Source: 40CM-4-68-19 sp036513415 (lineage in GTDB: Bacteria > Myxococcota > Myxococcia > Myxococcales > 40CM-4-68-19). From it: a DNA stretch of 64,000 nt. The stretch's first letter is position 1, and each line of letters starts with the position of its first letter. Where the stretch lies: the NCBI GenBank assembly GCA_036513415.1, contig DATBZA010000088.1, forward strand, positions 1 through 64,000, in the 5' to 3' direction. Below, piece after piece: positions 36,597 through 45,238 of this stretch. Both the position numbers and the translations under genes were made by a program. Under the pieces are notes generated by a model. The model saw only the letters and a program-made list of their open reading frames with translations. It was not told the DNA's origin and made no database searches.

Positions 36597-37139
36597 ATGG
36601 TGGACCGTGCAAGTCGAATGCTGGCGTTCGCTCTGGCGCTCGCGGCCTGCTCGTCGATGAAGGTGCAGACCGAGTACGATCGGAGCGCTGATTTCAAGGG
36701 CTATCGCACCTATGCATGGCTCCTCCAGCAGCCTGGTCCGGAGCAGTCGCCGGAGGCCCGCGACCCCAGGATCCGGGAAGCGGTTTTCCAGGGTATCGAT
36801 CAGGCGCTGGCCTCGAAGGGGCTGACCCGGGTAACGCCCGACCAGTCTCCGGAGCTGCTGGTCGCCGTTCACGGCTGGGCCATCGATCGAATCGACGTGC
36901 AGTCGTACGGCTACAACTACGCGGCCACGCCGTATGGGTTCTATCCCACCATGGCTACGCCCGCGGTGGCGGTGAGGCAGTACCGGGACGGTACGTTGAT
37001 CATCGACCTGGTCGACGCGCGGTCGAAGCAAATGGTCTGGCGGGGAACGGCCACCGACACCTTCAGCCCGGGCATGGAAGCCCAGAAGGCTGCAGAAGCC
37101 GTTTCGAAGACGCTGGCGGAATACCCGCCGCCGAAGTGA
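36597..37139 (+). CDS. DUF4136 family lipoprotein
   Basis: 180 residues. ATG 36597 follows AGGAGGT. The signal ends in LALAACSSM, a lipobox. The body has DUF4136 features: tyrosine-rich start (VQTEYDRSADFKGYRTYAW), then LVDARSKQMVWRGTA near the end and AVSKTLAEYPP. Function of the family is unknown. It is divergent from the RND pump operon and may share its control through the motif copies in between. Confidence 0.85.
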   Translation: MVDRASRMLAFALALAACSSMKVQTEYDRSADFKGYRTYAWLLQQPGPEQSPEARDPRIREAVFQGIDQALASKGLTRVTPDQSPELLVAVHGWAIDRIDVQSYGYNYAATPYGFYPTMATPAVAVRQYRDGTLIIDLVDARSKQMVWRGTATDTFSPGMEAQKAAEAVSKTLAEYPPPK

Positions 37140-37149
37140 CCGGACGCGC

Positions 37150-37245
37150 TCAGCGCGTCATCAGCACGATGGCCAGGGCCGGGGCGATCGCACCGAGGAT
37201 GTACAGCGCAACTCCTGGGAGCCAGACCCTGATCTCTCTCAACAT
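37150..37245 (-). CDS. possible 31-residue membrane peptide
   Basis: A short frame from ATG 37245 to TGA 37150-37152 encodes MLREIRVWLPGVALYILGAI followed by APALAIVLMTR, a single hydrophobic helix with positively charged ends. The ribosome-binding site is weak (AAGG 13 bases upstream). Hydrophobic composition is the only support; it could be chance. Confidence 0.3.
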   Translation of the reverse strand: MLREIRVWLPGVALYILGAIAPALAIVLMTR

Positions 37246-37332
37246 GGACCAGAGCCTTAGCGAGTCAGCTTGAAGGTGTACAAGGCGCCGGGGTGCGTCC
37301 TGCATGCCGGCGTGTGGGGATCGGTGGGACCG

Positions 37333-37860
37333 TCACGATCCGTGCAGCTCGTCCTCGGCGAGAAGAAGCAGCTCGCTCTCGATGCCGACCGGGTCTTCAG
37401 GCGACCCGTTGAGCAAGCGGGCAGCGCGCTCGTCGCGCACCATCGAGAGCAAGCGCCGCTTCTCCCCTTCCAGGCGAACGACCTCGAAGGCAAAGTGCAT
37501 GATCGTGCGCAGGTCGGAGTCGTTCCACGGCTTGCGGATGAAGCGGTAGACCTCGCTCTCGTTGATCGAGCGCACGGCGGTATCCGGATCCTTGTCGGCG
37601 GTGATGATGATCCGGACCACGTGGGGATGGCGCACCCGGACCAGCTTGAGCAGGTCGATCCCGGAGAGCTCGGGCATGTGGTGGTCGCTGATCACCAGGT
37701 CGATGGCGTTGTCCTGGAGCAGCTCGAGCGCATGGCGGCCGCTCTCCGTGGCCTTCACGTTGTACCCAGCGCGTTCCAGCACCTGCGTCAGCGCGCGGCG
37801 GACTGGGGCTTCGTCGTCCACGACCAGGATGGTCCGCGGCGGGGGAAGGTCAGTCGCCAT
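37333..37860 (-). CDS. receiver-domain response regulator (RpfG-like receiver)
   Basis: 175 residues from ATG 37860. Receiver at about 8-125 with VVDDEAP, phosphorylation site in LVISDHHMPELSG, and the lysine in FIRKPWNDSDLRTIM, wording common in receivers linked to HD-GYP or GGDEF outputs. Here only a 50-residue helical tail follows, so there is no recognised output domain. It is 111 bp from the next receiver gene, in the same direction. Confidence 0.82.
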   Translation of the reverse strand: MATDLPPPRTILVVDDEAPVRRALTQVLERAGYNVKATESGRHALELLQDNAIDLVISDHHMPELSGIDLLKLVRVRHPHVVRIIITADKDPDTAVRSINESEVYRFIRKPWNDSDLRTIMHFAFEVVRLEGEKRRLLSMVRDERAARLLNGSPEDPVGIESELLLLAEDELHGS

Positions 37861-37971
37861 CCCTTCGAGAGCTACAGAAGAACTCCGGTGACCACAACGG
37901 AGCGCCCCTGCCGCAAGGTGGGCGGCGTCCCACACGCGGAGCGCATCCCAACAGATCCTCGGGTTGCATCT

Positions 37972-38343
37972 TCAAGCGGCGATCGCCGAACGAACGGCTC
38001 CCAGGACCTCGTCGAGATCGCACGGCTTCTCCAGGGCCGCCTGGAAGGTCAGCCCCTCCACCTCGGCGAGGCAGAGCCGCATCTGCGCGGACACCAGGAC
38101 TACCGGAGTGCGGCTCAGCTCGGGATCGCCCCGGATCTCCCGGAGCACTTCAGCTCCGTTCATGCGCGGCAACGCGAAATCGAGCAGGACCAGGTCGGGC
38201 CGATGTTTGCGGACCTGCGCGAGGCCCTCGGCGCCGTCGGCCGCCCCCCGGACGTCGAAGCCTTCCAACGAGAGGCAGGTCATGTACAGCTCGCGCGTGT
38301 CCTCGTGGTCTTCGACGACCAGGACGCTGGGGGGAGCTGGCAT
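37972..38343 (-). CDS. single-domain response regulator (CheY-like)
   Basis: 123 residues, one receiver domain. VVEDHEDTRELY gives the acidic pocket, LVLLDFALPRMNG the phosphorylation site, and ALEKPCDLDEV the conserved lysine. No output domain. Divergent from the NYN gene at 38445. Kinase partner unknown. Confidence 0.85.
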   Translation of the reverse strand: MPAPPSVLVVEDHEDTRELYMTCLSLEGFDVRGAADGAEGLAQVRKHRPDLVLLDFALPRMNGAEVLREIRGDPELSRTPVVLVSAQMRLCLAEVEGLTFQAALEKPCDLDEVLGAVRSAIAA

Positions 38344-38444
38344 CCGCGCTGTATCACTCGATTTCGGTCGGGCTGCAACTCTTCTGATCGAGATCCGGCG
38401 CCGCAGATACGGCGAAGTCGATTCGGAGGTGGTACACGAACGGC

Positions 38445-39281
38445 ATGGTGAGCGAAAAAGAACGGCGCGTCGCCCTGTTCATCGACTTCGAGAACCTGGT
38501 CACCAACACGGGGATCAGCCCGGCCACGTTCGATCTTCAACCTGCCATGGACCGGCTCCTCGAGAAGGGGAAGGTGGTGTTCAGGCGCGCATATTGCGAC
38601 TGGTCCCGGTTCCGCGAAGCCACTCGCCGGTTGCATGACTTCGGAGTAGAGCTGATCGACGTGCCGCCCTCGACGCGCGCCGGGAAGAACGGGGCGGACA
38701 TGCGGCTGGTCATCGACGCGCTCGAGCTGTGCTACGCCCGCGAGCACATCGACACCTTCGCGATCGCGTCGGGCGACAGCGACTTCTGTCCGCTCGCCTA
38801 CAAGCTGCGCGAGAACAACCGCGTGCTGATCGGCCTCGGCGTCAAGGAGGCCACCTCTCCCCTGTTCATGAAGGCTTGCGACGAGTTCATCTATCTGAAG
38901 CCCCCGGGCAAGGCGAAGGCGGCAGGCCGCGAGGAGCGCGCTCCCGCACGCGCGCCGCGAAAGCCTCGCTCTCCGAGCGTGGGCCGCGACATCCCGCCGA
39001 TCGCGCGCGAGGTCGTCTCCAGCCTGCTCGCGCGGGCGACGGGACCGCTGAACCCCTCGTTGATCAAAGAAACCATCGTTCGCAAGGAACCCGACTTCGA
39101 CGAGCGGGAGCAAGGTTTCTCGACGTTCATGCGCCTGCTCCAGGAGATGGAGCGGCAAGGCCTGCTCAAGCGCCAGCAGCTCAATGGCCGCCAGTGGTAC
39201 GTGTTGCCGCCCGATGCCGCTCCGCCCACTCCGGAAGCCCCGCACGACGAGAGCAGCGGTGCCTCGTCCGAAGAGACCTGA
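38445..39281 (+). CDS. NYN-domain putative RNase with LOTUS-like C-terminus
   Basis: 278 residues. The N-terminal NYN (LabA/DUF88) domain shows all acidic positions of the PIN-like nuclease fold: LFIDFENL (Asp14), KNGADMRLVIDAL, and ASGDSDFCPL (Asp111, Asp113). After an A/R/P-rich linker (about 155-175) a helical domain of about 75 residues (REVVSSLLARATGPLNPS, then FMRLLQEMERQGLL) resembles the OST-HTH/LOTUS domain often joined to NYN. A role in RNA cleavage or binding is likely; targets are unknown. Confidence 0.85.
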   Translation: MVSEKERRVALFIDFENLVTNTGISPATFDLQPAMDRLLEKGKVVFRRAYCDWSRFREATRRLHDFGVELIDVPPSTRAGKNGADMRLVIDALELCYAREHIDTFAIASGDSDFCPLAYKLRENNRVLIGLGVKEATSPLFMKACDEFIYLKPPGKAKAAGREERAPARAPRKPRSPSVGRDIPPIAREVVSSLLARATGPLNPSLIKETIVRKEPDFDEREQGFSTFMRLLQEMERQGLLKRQQLNGRQWYVLPPDAAPPTPEAPHDESSGASSEET

Positions 39282-39290
39282 AAGCCCGGT

Positions 39291-39899
39291 TCACCGCGCG
39301 AGGACTACTGCGACGCTGCCGCCCCGCAGCGTTCGGGCCTTGGTGCAGCGGAGTCCGCAGCTCGCAGCGATCTCGCGGAGGCGGTCCGACGTGTAGAGGC
39401 GGACCCGCACGCCCTGCATCCTCCGGACGAGCGCGTATCCGATCCCCACCACCGACGGCGCGGCGGCAGAGACGACGGCGCGGCCATCCGGCGCGAGGTG
39501 CCGTCGAATGGCCCGCAACCCCGCTCCGGCATCCTCTACGAAGTCCAGGACCCCGCAGCAAATCACCAGGTCGAACGTGCGGTCCAGCACCAGCGACTCC
39601 AGTCGCGCGTGCACTTGCTCGTCGAGCCACGGACCTGCGAGAGCAAGCATCGCCCTGGACGCGTCCACGCCGCAGAGGCTCGCGACGCGCGGGCGAAGGA
39701 GCGCCGCCAGCCTGCCAGCGCCGCAGCCGATGTCGAGCACGGAGTCGGTGGACCGGGGGGCCGCGAGCTCGATGACGGCATTCCGCTGGCTCGCGAGTAC
39801 CGGTTCACGCAGGCCGTGCGGCCGGGGGCAGAGGTACCTTCCGGCTGTACGGCCGTAGAAATCGACGGCGCGCTCTACGTTTCCCATCCCGGCCCGCAT
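39291..39899 (-). CDS. SAM-dependent methyltransferase (class I)
   Basis: 202 residues from ATG 39899; ATG 39887 is an alternative. The SAM-binding motif I is VLDIGCGAGRLAALL, followed by GVDASRAML and DLVICCGVLDFV. The rest follows a type-11 methyltransferase. Substrate unknown; ubiquinone-like or small-molecule methylation are both possible. It converges on the NYN gene with a 9-bp gap. Confidence 0.8.
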   Translation of the reverse strand: MRAGMGNVERAVDFYGRTAGRYLCPRPHGLREPVLASQRNAVIELAAPRSTDSVLDIGCGAGRLAALLRPRVASLCGVDASRAMLALAGPWLDEQVHARLESLVLDRTFDLVICCGVLDFVEDAGAGLRAIRRHLAPDGRAVVSAAAPSVVGIGYALVRRMQGVRVRLYTSDRLREIAASCGLRCTKARTLRGGSVAVVLAR

Positions 39900-39991
39900 T
39901 CGTTCGATGACCGACCCTCGAGCTTGCCAGACTACGCCGCGCGTCCGCCTCGGGGAAGCGCGGGGGCCGCCTGTTGGCCGCGGTGCTCTAC

Positions 39992-40291
39992 TCAGGCTTT
40001 GGCAGCATCCTTCGCGGCCGACTTCGCGAGCGCGGCGAGCTGCTTCGCCTTGGGCAGCTTGCGATGCTCCTCGCACATGAACCGGAACCGCGGCCCCTTC
40101 GATCTGTTCTTGCAGCCCGGGTAGCGGCAGCGCATGTCCAGCTTGCGACCGCGCAGTTTGCTCGTTCCACGCTGATCCGCTGCGCCGTCGCGCAGCCTCC
40201 CGCGGGGCAGCGCGGCCGCGATGCGGTCGGCGAAAAGCTGGGCGAAGCGGTTAACGAGCGCGTCAAATGGATGCGAAGAGGGTCTGGCCAT
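39992..40291 (-). CDS. small basic protein with CxxxxC...CxxH motif
   Basis: 99 residues. After a variable N-terminus the C-terminal half carries CRYPGCKNRSKGPRFRFMC followed by EEHRKLPKAKQ, that is C-x4-C-x13-C-x2-H, a likely zinc site, then an A/K-rich tail. Basic composition suggests nucleic-acid binding. I do not recognise a named family. ATG 40291 lies only 2 bp from a 33-bp tandem repeat that may form its promoter. Confidence 0.65.
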   Translation of the reverse strand: MARPSSHPFDALVNRFAQLFADRIAAALPRGRLRDGAADQRGTSKLRGRKLDMRCRYPGCKNRSKGPRFRFMCEEHRKLPKAKQLAALAKSAAKDAAKA

Positions 40292-40292
40292 T

Positions 40293-40358
40293 GCCCAACT
40301 ATGCTAGTTCCGGGGTAACGCGCAAGCCCAACTATGCTGGTTCCGGCGTAACGCGCAA
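40293..40358. repeat. 33-bp tandem repeat, two copies
   Basis: Units 40293-40325 and 40326-40358 start with GCCCAACTATGCT and end with GTAACGCGCAA and differ at two positions (A/G and G/C). On the minus strand each unit reads TTGCGC, 16 bp, CATAGT, a fair -35/-10 arrangement, so the duplication may have doubled the promoter of the small zinc-site gene at 40291. It lies in the 130-bp gap before msrB. Confidence 0.85.
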
Positions 40359-40421
40359 GCGGGCGCCGCACTCGCAACCTCGCCGGCTTGGGCGCATCAT
40401 GCCTTGTTCGAGGAGAGGACC

Positions 40422-40877
40422 ATGGCCTTCCGCAAGCCTTCCGATGCAGAGTTGAAGAAGCAACTGACGCCCGAGCAGTACCAAGTGACCCAACATGAGG
40501 GCACCGAGAAGCCGTTCCGCAACGCGTACTGGAACAACCACGAAGCGGGGATCTATGTGGACGTCGTCTCCGGCGAGCCACTGTTCAGCTCGCTGGACAA
40601 GTTCGACTCGGGAACCGGCTGGCCCAGCTTCACCAAACCGCTCGAGGTGGAGGCCGTCAACACCAGGACTGACCGCTCGATGTTCGCGACCCGAACCGAG
40701 GTCCGCTCGCGGCTCGCGGATTCCCACCTGGGCCACGTCTTCGACGACGGGCCGGCGCCCAACGGCCTGCGGTACTGCATGAACTCCGCTTCGCTGCGCT
40801 TCGTGCCGGTGGCGAGACTGGAAGAGGAGGGCTACGGCGAGTATCTCCCGCTCTTCGAAAAGGCGGGGTCGAAGTAG
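40422..40877 (+). CDS. msrB: peptide-methionine (R)-S-oxide reductase
   Basis: 151 residues from ATG 40422, after GGAGAGG. Repairs oxidised methionine. Catalytic Cys119 in GLRYCMNSASLRF, substrate motif SGTGWPSF (63-70), and LGHVFDDGP. The four zinc cysteines of the metal-containing class are absent (SGEPLF where many relatives have CGEPLF), so this is a zinc-free form. No MsrA domain is attached. Confidence 0.94.
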   Translation: MAFRKPSDAELKKQLTPEQYQVTQHEGTEKPFRNAYWNNHEAGIYVDVVSGEPLFSSLDKFDSGTGWPSFTKPLEVEAVNTRTDRSMFATRTEVRSRLADSHLGHVFDDGPAPNGLRYCMNSASLRFVPVARLEEEGYGEYLPLFEKAGSK

Positions 40878-40879
40878 CC

Positions 40880-42532
40880 TCAGGGCAATGCGTAGGGCGG
40901 AATGGTCTGCAACCGCGGATCGTCGACCGCCCCGCCCATCGTGAAGTGGTAGAGCACCTGGTAGCGGTCGCCCGCGAGCCCGAACACCTGGTGGGTGTCG
41001 TCGTCGAAGAAGCAACCGATCCCGGTCGCGCGGATGCCCGACGCCTCCGCCTCCAGGTAGAGCACCTGGCCGATGATGCCGGTCTCCCAATGGAGCCGGC
41101 GATAGAACCAGGGGCCGAGTTGCTCGAGCGGCGCGCGGAACTCGGCGAGCATCGCTGCCGCAAACGCGCCGTCGGCCGCGATCTCCTGGCCGCAGCTGGT
41201 CCGCCGGGCGGCGGCGCGCGCGTCGCCTGCCTGGAGAAGGAAGAGCGGCAGCGAGACCGGGCAGCGAGGAGGCGGCAGCCAAAGGAACCTCGGGTCGAGC
41301 GCCCCGCGAAGCCTCTCCTCGCGGGACGGATCGCGGAGGAGCGCGTAGAGCCCCGGCTCCACCCCCTCGACCCGGTGAACGAAGAGAAGCAGGTCGATTC
41401 GGGGCCGCCAGGGCACCGCGGTGAACGGCGCCTGGCCCGCGCCAGGCATCGCCTTGAGCAGGATCTGGTAGAAGGCGTCGCGCGTGATGCCGGTGCGGCC
41501 GTCGAGCGCCACGGCGCTGCGGCGCTGCTGGATGATCCGGCGCAAGGGCAGCGGCGCGTCGCCGGACGTCAGCGATCGGTTGTCGAACTGGAACGGCTCC
41601 GGAAAGCCGTCGACCGGCCCCACCTGCCTGGTGGCGCGCGCCACCTCGTCGATCGCCGGCCAGGAGTGGTGGTCCTTGCTCAGGCGGTTGGGCAAGCCGT
41701 TCCACTTCGTGGACGCGAGCTCCACGAGAAGCTGCGGTGACAGCGCGAAGGCCCGCCCATCTTGGGACCGGAGGTGGGCCGGCGGCGGGGCAACGACCAG
41801 CAAGCACTCCGGGTGCTCCGCCTCGGCCCCGCGCTGATCGCCGACGCCGAGCAGCACCGCCAGCTCCCGGTCTGGGACACCCTCGCAAAGCCGCGCCTCC
41901 CAACCCAGCCCCCCGGCAGCCACGGCCAGCGCCCCGACCGCGTGTCCGGCGTCATGCTGGCAGTAGCGAAAGGCGCGCTCGCCGTACTTCCACGACTCGC
42001 GCCAATGGATCGAGGTCAGTCCGGCCAGCAGCGCGCCCACCGGCGCCATCGCGGAGAGGTACGCCCAGGCGACGTCGCTCAATTCAGCCCGCAGCTCGAG
42101 GGCGTGCTCGCGCGGCGCATAGTGGTAGACGGCGGGCCGCGGGTGCAGCCCGACCACGGGACCCGCCACCAGGTAGCCCTCGGTCGGGTGCAGATTGCCG
42201 CTCGACGGGTTCACCCGCAGCGACCAGCGCGAGCCGCCAGCCTCCTTCCAGGCCGAAAGCGCAAGCGAATCGTGCAGGAGCTGCGAGACCGTGCGGCGGT
42301 CGAGCGCCGCTGGCGGAATGCGGCCGGCGAAGAAGGCCGGCTCGTACCGTGGCTCGTCGCCCACTGGCACGAGGTCGAGCGGGAGGAGCGGCGCGCCCAG
42401 GAAGCGCCGGAACGGGTTGGGCTGCGTCGCCCAATCGAGGTAACCGAGCGCGCGCGCGTAGCGGCCGGGAAAATGCTTGGTGCGCTCGTGGTAGTCGAGC
42501 ACCGTTTCCAGGCTGGTCTGCGGCGAATCCAC
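40880..42532 (-). CDS. tandem SagB-type nitroreductase/dehydrogenase
   Basis: 550 residues with two nitroreductase-like halves (about 75-265 and 310-545). The first half opens with SRWSLRVNPSSGNLHPTEGYLV (split: RVNPSSGNLHPTE is the SagB signature), the second with LRRIIQQRRSAVALDG. SagB-type flavoenzymes oxidise azoline rings in peptide natural products, but tandem forms are also found outside such clusters. No YcaO gene is in the window. Start is GTG 42532, 9 nt after the small gene at 42542, so the two may be co-translated. Confidence 0.8.
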   Translation of the reverse strand: MDSPQTSLETVLDYHERTKHFPGRYARALGYLDWATQPNPFRRFLGAPLLPLDLVPVGDEPRYEPAFFAGRIPPAALDRRTVSQLLHDSLALSAWKEAGGSRWSLRVNPSSGNLHPTEGYLVAGPVVGLHPRPAVYHYAPREHALELRAELSDVAWAYLSAMAPVGALLAGLTSIHWRESWKYGERAFRYCQHDAGHAVGALAVAAGGLGWEARLCEGVPDRELAVLLGVGDQRGAEAEHPECLLVVAPPPAHLRSQDGRAFALSPQLLVELASTKWNGLPNRLSKDHHSWPAIDEVARATRQVGPVDGFPEPFQFDNRSLTSGDAPLPLRRIIQQRRSAVALDGRTGITRDAFYQILLKAMPGAGQAPFTAVPWRPRIDLLLFVHRVEGVEPGLYALLRDPSREERLRGALDPRFLWLPPPRCPVSLPLFLLQAGDARAAARRTSCGQEIAADGAFAAAMLAEFRAPLEQLGPWFYRRLHWETGIIGQVLYLEAEASGIRATGIGCFFDDDTHQVFGLAGDRYQVLYHFTMGGAVDDPRLQTIPPYALP

Positions 42533-42541
42533 GGCGACAGG

Positions 42542-42868
42542 CTAGCGCATTGCCTCGGGAGGCGACGTTCCGGCGGCCTCGAGGATGCACAACCGGTATT
42601 GCCGCAACCGCCGCGCGGCGCCGCCACTGCGCGCCACCAGGCACTGCTCGCCTTCGATGCGCCAGGAAAGCGGCCGGGGCCTCACGTTGCGGGTAACGTG
42701 CTTTCCGCCAACCGCGCCATAGCTGGCGCGGAAGCCGTCGGCGACAGTGAAGACGCCGTCGCGCGGAAAGTCAGCAGGCACGTCGGCGGTCAGGGTATCG
42801 CGTGAGCGACTCGATCGATCCCCGCTGACCACGTCGCGGAGGGCGATCGCTGTCATGGCTCGTTCCAT
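42542..42868 (-). CDS. hypothetical protein upstream of SagB-type gene
   Basis: 108 residues from ATG 42868, preceded by AAGGGGGAG; ATG 42856 is an alternative. No signal peptide, membrane segment or known motif. Composition is arginine-rich with one patch VPADFPRDGVFTVADGFRA and two cysteines. It does not look like a leader-plus-core peptide precursor. Its stop is 9 nt before the SagB-type gene, which suggests a functional link. Confidence 0.5.
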   Translation of the reverse strand: MERAMTAIALRDVVSGDRSSRSRDTLTADVPADFPRDGVFTVADGFRASYGAVGGKHVTRNVRPRPLSWRIEGEQCLVARSGGAARRLRQYRLCILEAAGTSPPEAMR

Positions 42869-43000
42869 GCTCCCCCTTGTCCGCCGGCGCAAGGCACTTC
42901 AGCGTGTCCGGCGGAAGCCACGCGTTTGAAGGGAGGCGGAGTTGGTAGAGGATAAGGCTGGCCGTCATTGAAAGCTCGTGAAAGGTCCGGGCAGGACCCA

Positions 43001-43279
43001 ATGGAAGGCGTTACCATCGACGACGCCCGATCGGAGGACCACTTGGAGCCGACCCAGCTGCAGGAAACGGATTTGAAGAGCGACCTCCTGTTGCTCGATC
43101 GGCTCCTGGGTGATACGCGCGTCCGCTACCGCCAACGGAAAACGAAGTTTGCTTCTTCGGAACAGCTGATCGACGTCGACCTCGAGATTCGCGATGCGCT
43201 GAAAAGGCCGCTCTCGCCGGAGCTGCAGCTCGAAGTGCGCCGCCTCATGGCTCGCCTGAGCGCGCTCGACCCGCACTGA
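43001..43279 (+). CDS. hypothetical small helical protein
   Basis: 92 residues from ATG 43001 with AGGA upstream; the frame is open back to a TTG at 42968. Acidic N-terminal part, then leucine-rich helices (LKSDLLLLDRLLG, LQLEVRRLMARLSALD). No known motif and no signal peptide. Stands alone between the SagB locus and phoX. Confidence 0.45.
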   Translation: MEGVTIDDARSEDHLEPTQLQETDLKSDLLLLDRLLGDTRVRYRQRKTKFASSEQLIDVDLEIRDALKRPLSPELQLEVRRLMARLSALDPH

Positions 43280-43487
43280 CACGTCCGGGAGATCCTGTCG
43301 CCGGGCAAGGAGCACGACGCGGAACTGCGGCGCGAGCCAGCGTGACGCGGGAAAACTGATTGGTACGGTTCTCGCAGCCTGGGTCACCAATCCGTCGCCA
43401 CTTCGTAACCGAACATTGGCCGACGAGAAGTGACGCGCTCACTACCATGCGCCGGCTTCAACGACTTGCGCACTCGAGGAGGAGACC

Positions 43488-45152
43488 ATGAATCGTCGAA
43501 TCAGTTGGACGTTCGTCGCAGCAGGCCTTGTGACGACCGTAACAGCAGCTGTTGCACAGTCACGATCGTCAGGACCGTCGATCACGCACTTGCAGGACCC
43601 CAACACCAAGGCCGTCGGCTACGCCCCGGCATCGCGGCTCTCGACGGAGCTCCGTCAGACCCTTGTGGCGCAAGGCTCGATGGCGCTCGAAAACCCGCTG
43701 GGGATCATCGGCTGGTACGGTTACGAGAACGATACGCCGAGCCCGGACAACCCGGCTGTGCCGCAGATGGTCCCGACGGCGGCGATTCCGGTCGAGGCGC
43801 AGAAGACGGAGCCGGACAAGAACACCTACCTTGTCCTGAAGAATCAGAAGGGCGCCGACCCCGACTACGACTATGGTGCGCACTTCCTCTTCCAGGGCCA
43901 CGAGCTTGCCGCGACGGTTGCGGGCGCCAAGCAGGGGTACATCACGCGGATCAACCTCGACGCCGACACCGCGCATCGGGTGACGCTGATGGCAACCCAG
44001 GACACCACGGGCAAGCCGATCGCCACCATCGACGGCTCGACCTGGGACCCGTTCGCGCAACGCCTGCTGTTCACCACGGAAAGCGCGGGAGCTCCGACCT
44101 ATGCGGCCACCGCGAGCTTCCCGTCCACGGTCGAGGACGTGTCCGGTGCGCTCGGACGCGGCGGCTACGAGGGCATCCAGAACGACTCGCGCGGCAACCT
44201 CTGGATCGTCGAGGACATCGGGGGACCGAACAAGCAGGGAACGACCGCACGGCAGCCGAACAGCTACGTCTACCGGTACGTGCCGAAGGAGCCGGGCGAT
44301 ATCCACAATGGAAAGCTGCAGGTCCTGCAAGTCATGAATGCGGGGCATCCGGTCACGTTCGAATCGCAGGCCACGGTCCTCGCTCCGGATCAGGTCGCGC
44401 TGCGCACGTACGGACAGTCGTACGCCACCAGTTGGGTGACCGTCCACGACACGGCCGTCCATGGCAACGCGCCCTTCAATGCGAATGCGCTTGCGAAGCT
44501 GGCGCAGGGCACGCCTTTCAAGCGGCCGGAAAACGGCGTCTTCCGGCCGGGAACCGGTTTCCGCGAGTTCTATTTTGACGAGACTGGCGACACGAACGCG
44601 ACCAGCCCCGAGAACGGCGACCCGGTGACGGGCGCGGGCGGCGCCGGTGGCTGGACCTCGATCTTCAAGCTCGTGCAGAGCGATCCGTCGGCGGACCAGG
44701 GCACGCTCTCGCTTTTCTACGAGGGCAACCGAGCGGTTGCGGGCCTCGACAACATCCAGTTCCTCTCGCGAGACCAGTTGTTGGCGGTCGAGGACGCGGG
44801 AGACACCTTGCACTCCCAGCGCAAGGCGCTGGATTCGGGCTACCTCTTCGACGTCACCATCGACTACTCCCGTGGAGCGCAGCCAGTCCGCTGGCTCGCC
44901 GAGGGACGCGATCCGTCCGCGGCGATCGACTCGGCGATCGGCGGGGCGGGCAAGAACGACGGTGACAACGAGATCACCGGCGTGCACGTCTCCGACGGCG
45001 ATCCGTCGGTCCACGGGATCCTCGGCGCGAAGGTCCCCAGGGTGTGGCAGGACGGCTGGCGTTGGTTCTGGAGCCAGCAGCACGGCGACAACGCCGCCTG
45101 GGAAGTGCTCCCTGCCTCGCGGGGCGAGCAGGATGAGAGGGGCAGGAACTAG
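43488..45152 (+). CDS. PhoX-like phosphatase (DUF839), secreted
   Basis: 554 residues with a signal peptide (RISWTFVAAGLVTTVTAAVAQ). The body resembles the PhoX/DUF839 propeller: WDPFAQRLLFTTESAG, GGYEGIQNDSRGNLWIVED and LLAVEDAGDTLHSQRKALDSG (in parts). PhoX enzymes are Ca/Fe-dependent alkaline phosphatases released under phosphate starvation; activity of this member is unproven. ATG 43488 follows GAGGAGGAGA. I see no Pho box in the 208-bp gap before it. A strong hairpin follows the gene. Confidence 0.8.
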   Translation: MNRRISWTFVAAGLVTTVTAAVAQSRSSGPSITHLQDPNTKAVGYAPASRLSTELRQTLVAQGSMALENPLGIIGWYGYENDTPSPDNPAVPQMVPTAAIPVEAQKTEPDKNTYLVLKNQKGADPDYDYGAHFLFQGHELAATVAGAKQGYITRINLDADTAHRVTLMATQDTTGKPIATIDGSTWDPFAQRLLFTTESAGAPTYAATASFPSTVEDVSGALGRGGYEGIQNDSRGNLWIVEDIGGPNKQGTTARQPNSYVYRYVPKEPGDIHNGKLQVLQVMNAGHPVTFESQATVLAPDQVALRTYGQSYATSWVTVHDTAVHGNAPFNANALAKLAQGTPFKRPENGVFRPGTGFREFYFDETGDTNATSPENGDPVTGAGGAGGWTSIFKLVQSDPSADQGTLSLFYEGNRAVAGLDNIQFLSRDQLLAVEDAGDTLHSQRKALDSGYLFDVTIDYSRGAQPVRWLAEGRDPSAAIDSAIGGAGKNDGDNEITGVHVSDGDPSVHGILGAKVPRVWQDGWRWFWSQQHGDNAAWEVLPASRGEQDERGRN

Positions 45153-45170
45153 CCGCCTCCTGACCAGGAG

Positions 45171-45204
45171 CGCGAAGGCCCGGGCACGCCAAAGGGCCTT
45201 CGCG
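45171..45204 (+). terminator. hairpin terminator after the phoX-like gene
   Basis: CGCGAAGGCCC (45171-45181) and GGGCCTTCGCG (45194-45204) are perfect 11-bp inverted repeats with a 12-nt loop, 18 bp after the stop codon. No T-run follows, so termination may be Rho-assisted or the hairpin may protect the 3' end. Confidence 0.65.
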
Positions 45205-45238
45205 TCCAGACCTCCCTACCGGCTGGACGGAGCAGGAA

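Noticed and set aside
42542..42868. RiPP precursor for the SagB-type enzyme
   Set aside because: At 108 residues without a Cys/Ser/Thr-rich core or a leader-like N-terminus it does not resemble an azole-peptide precursor, and no YcaO gene is nearby.
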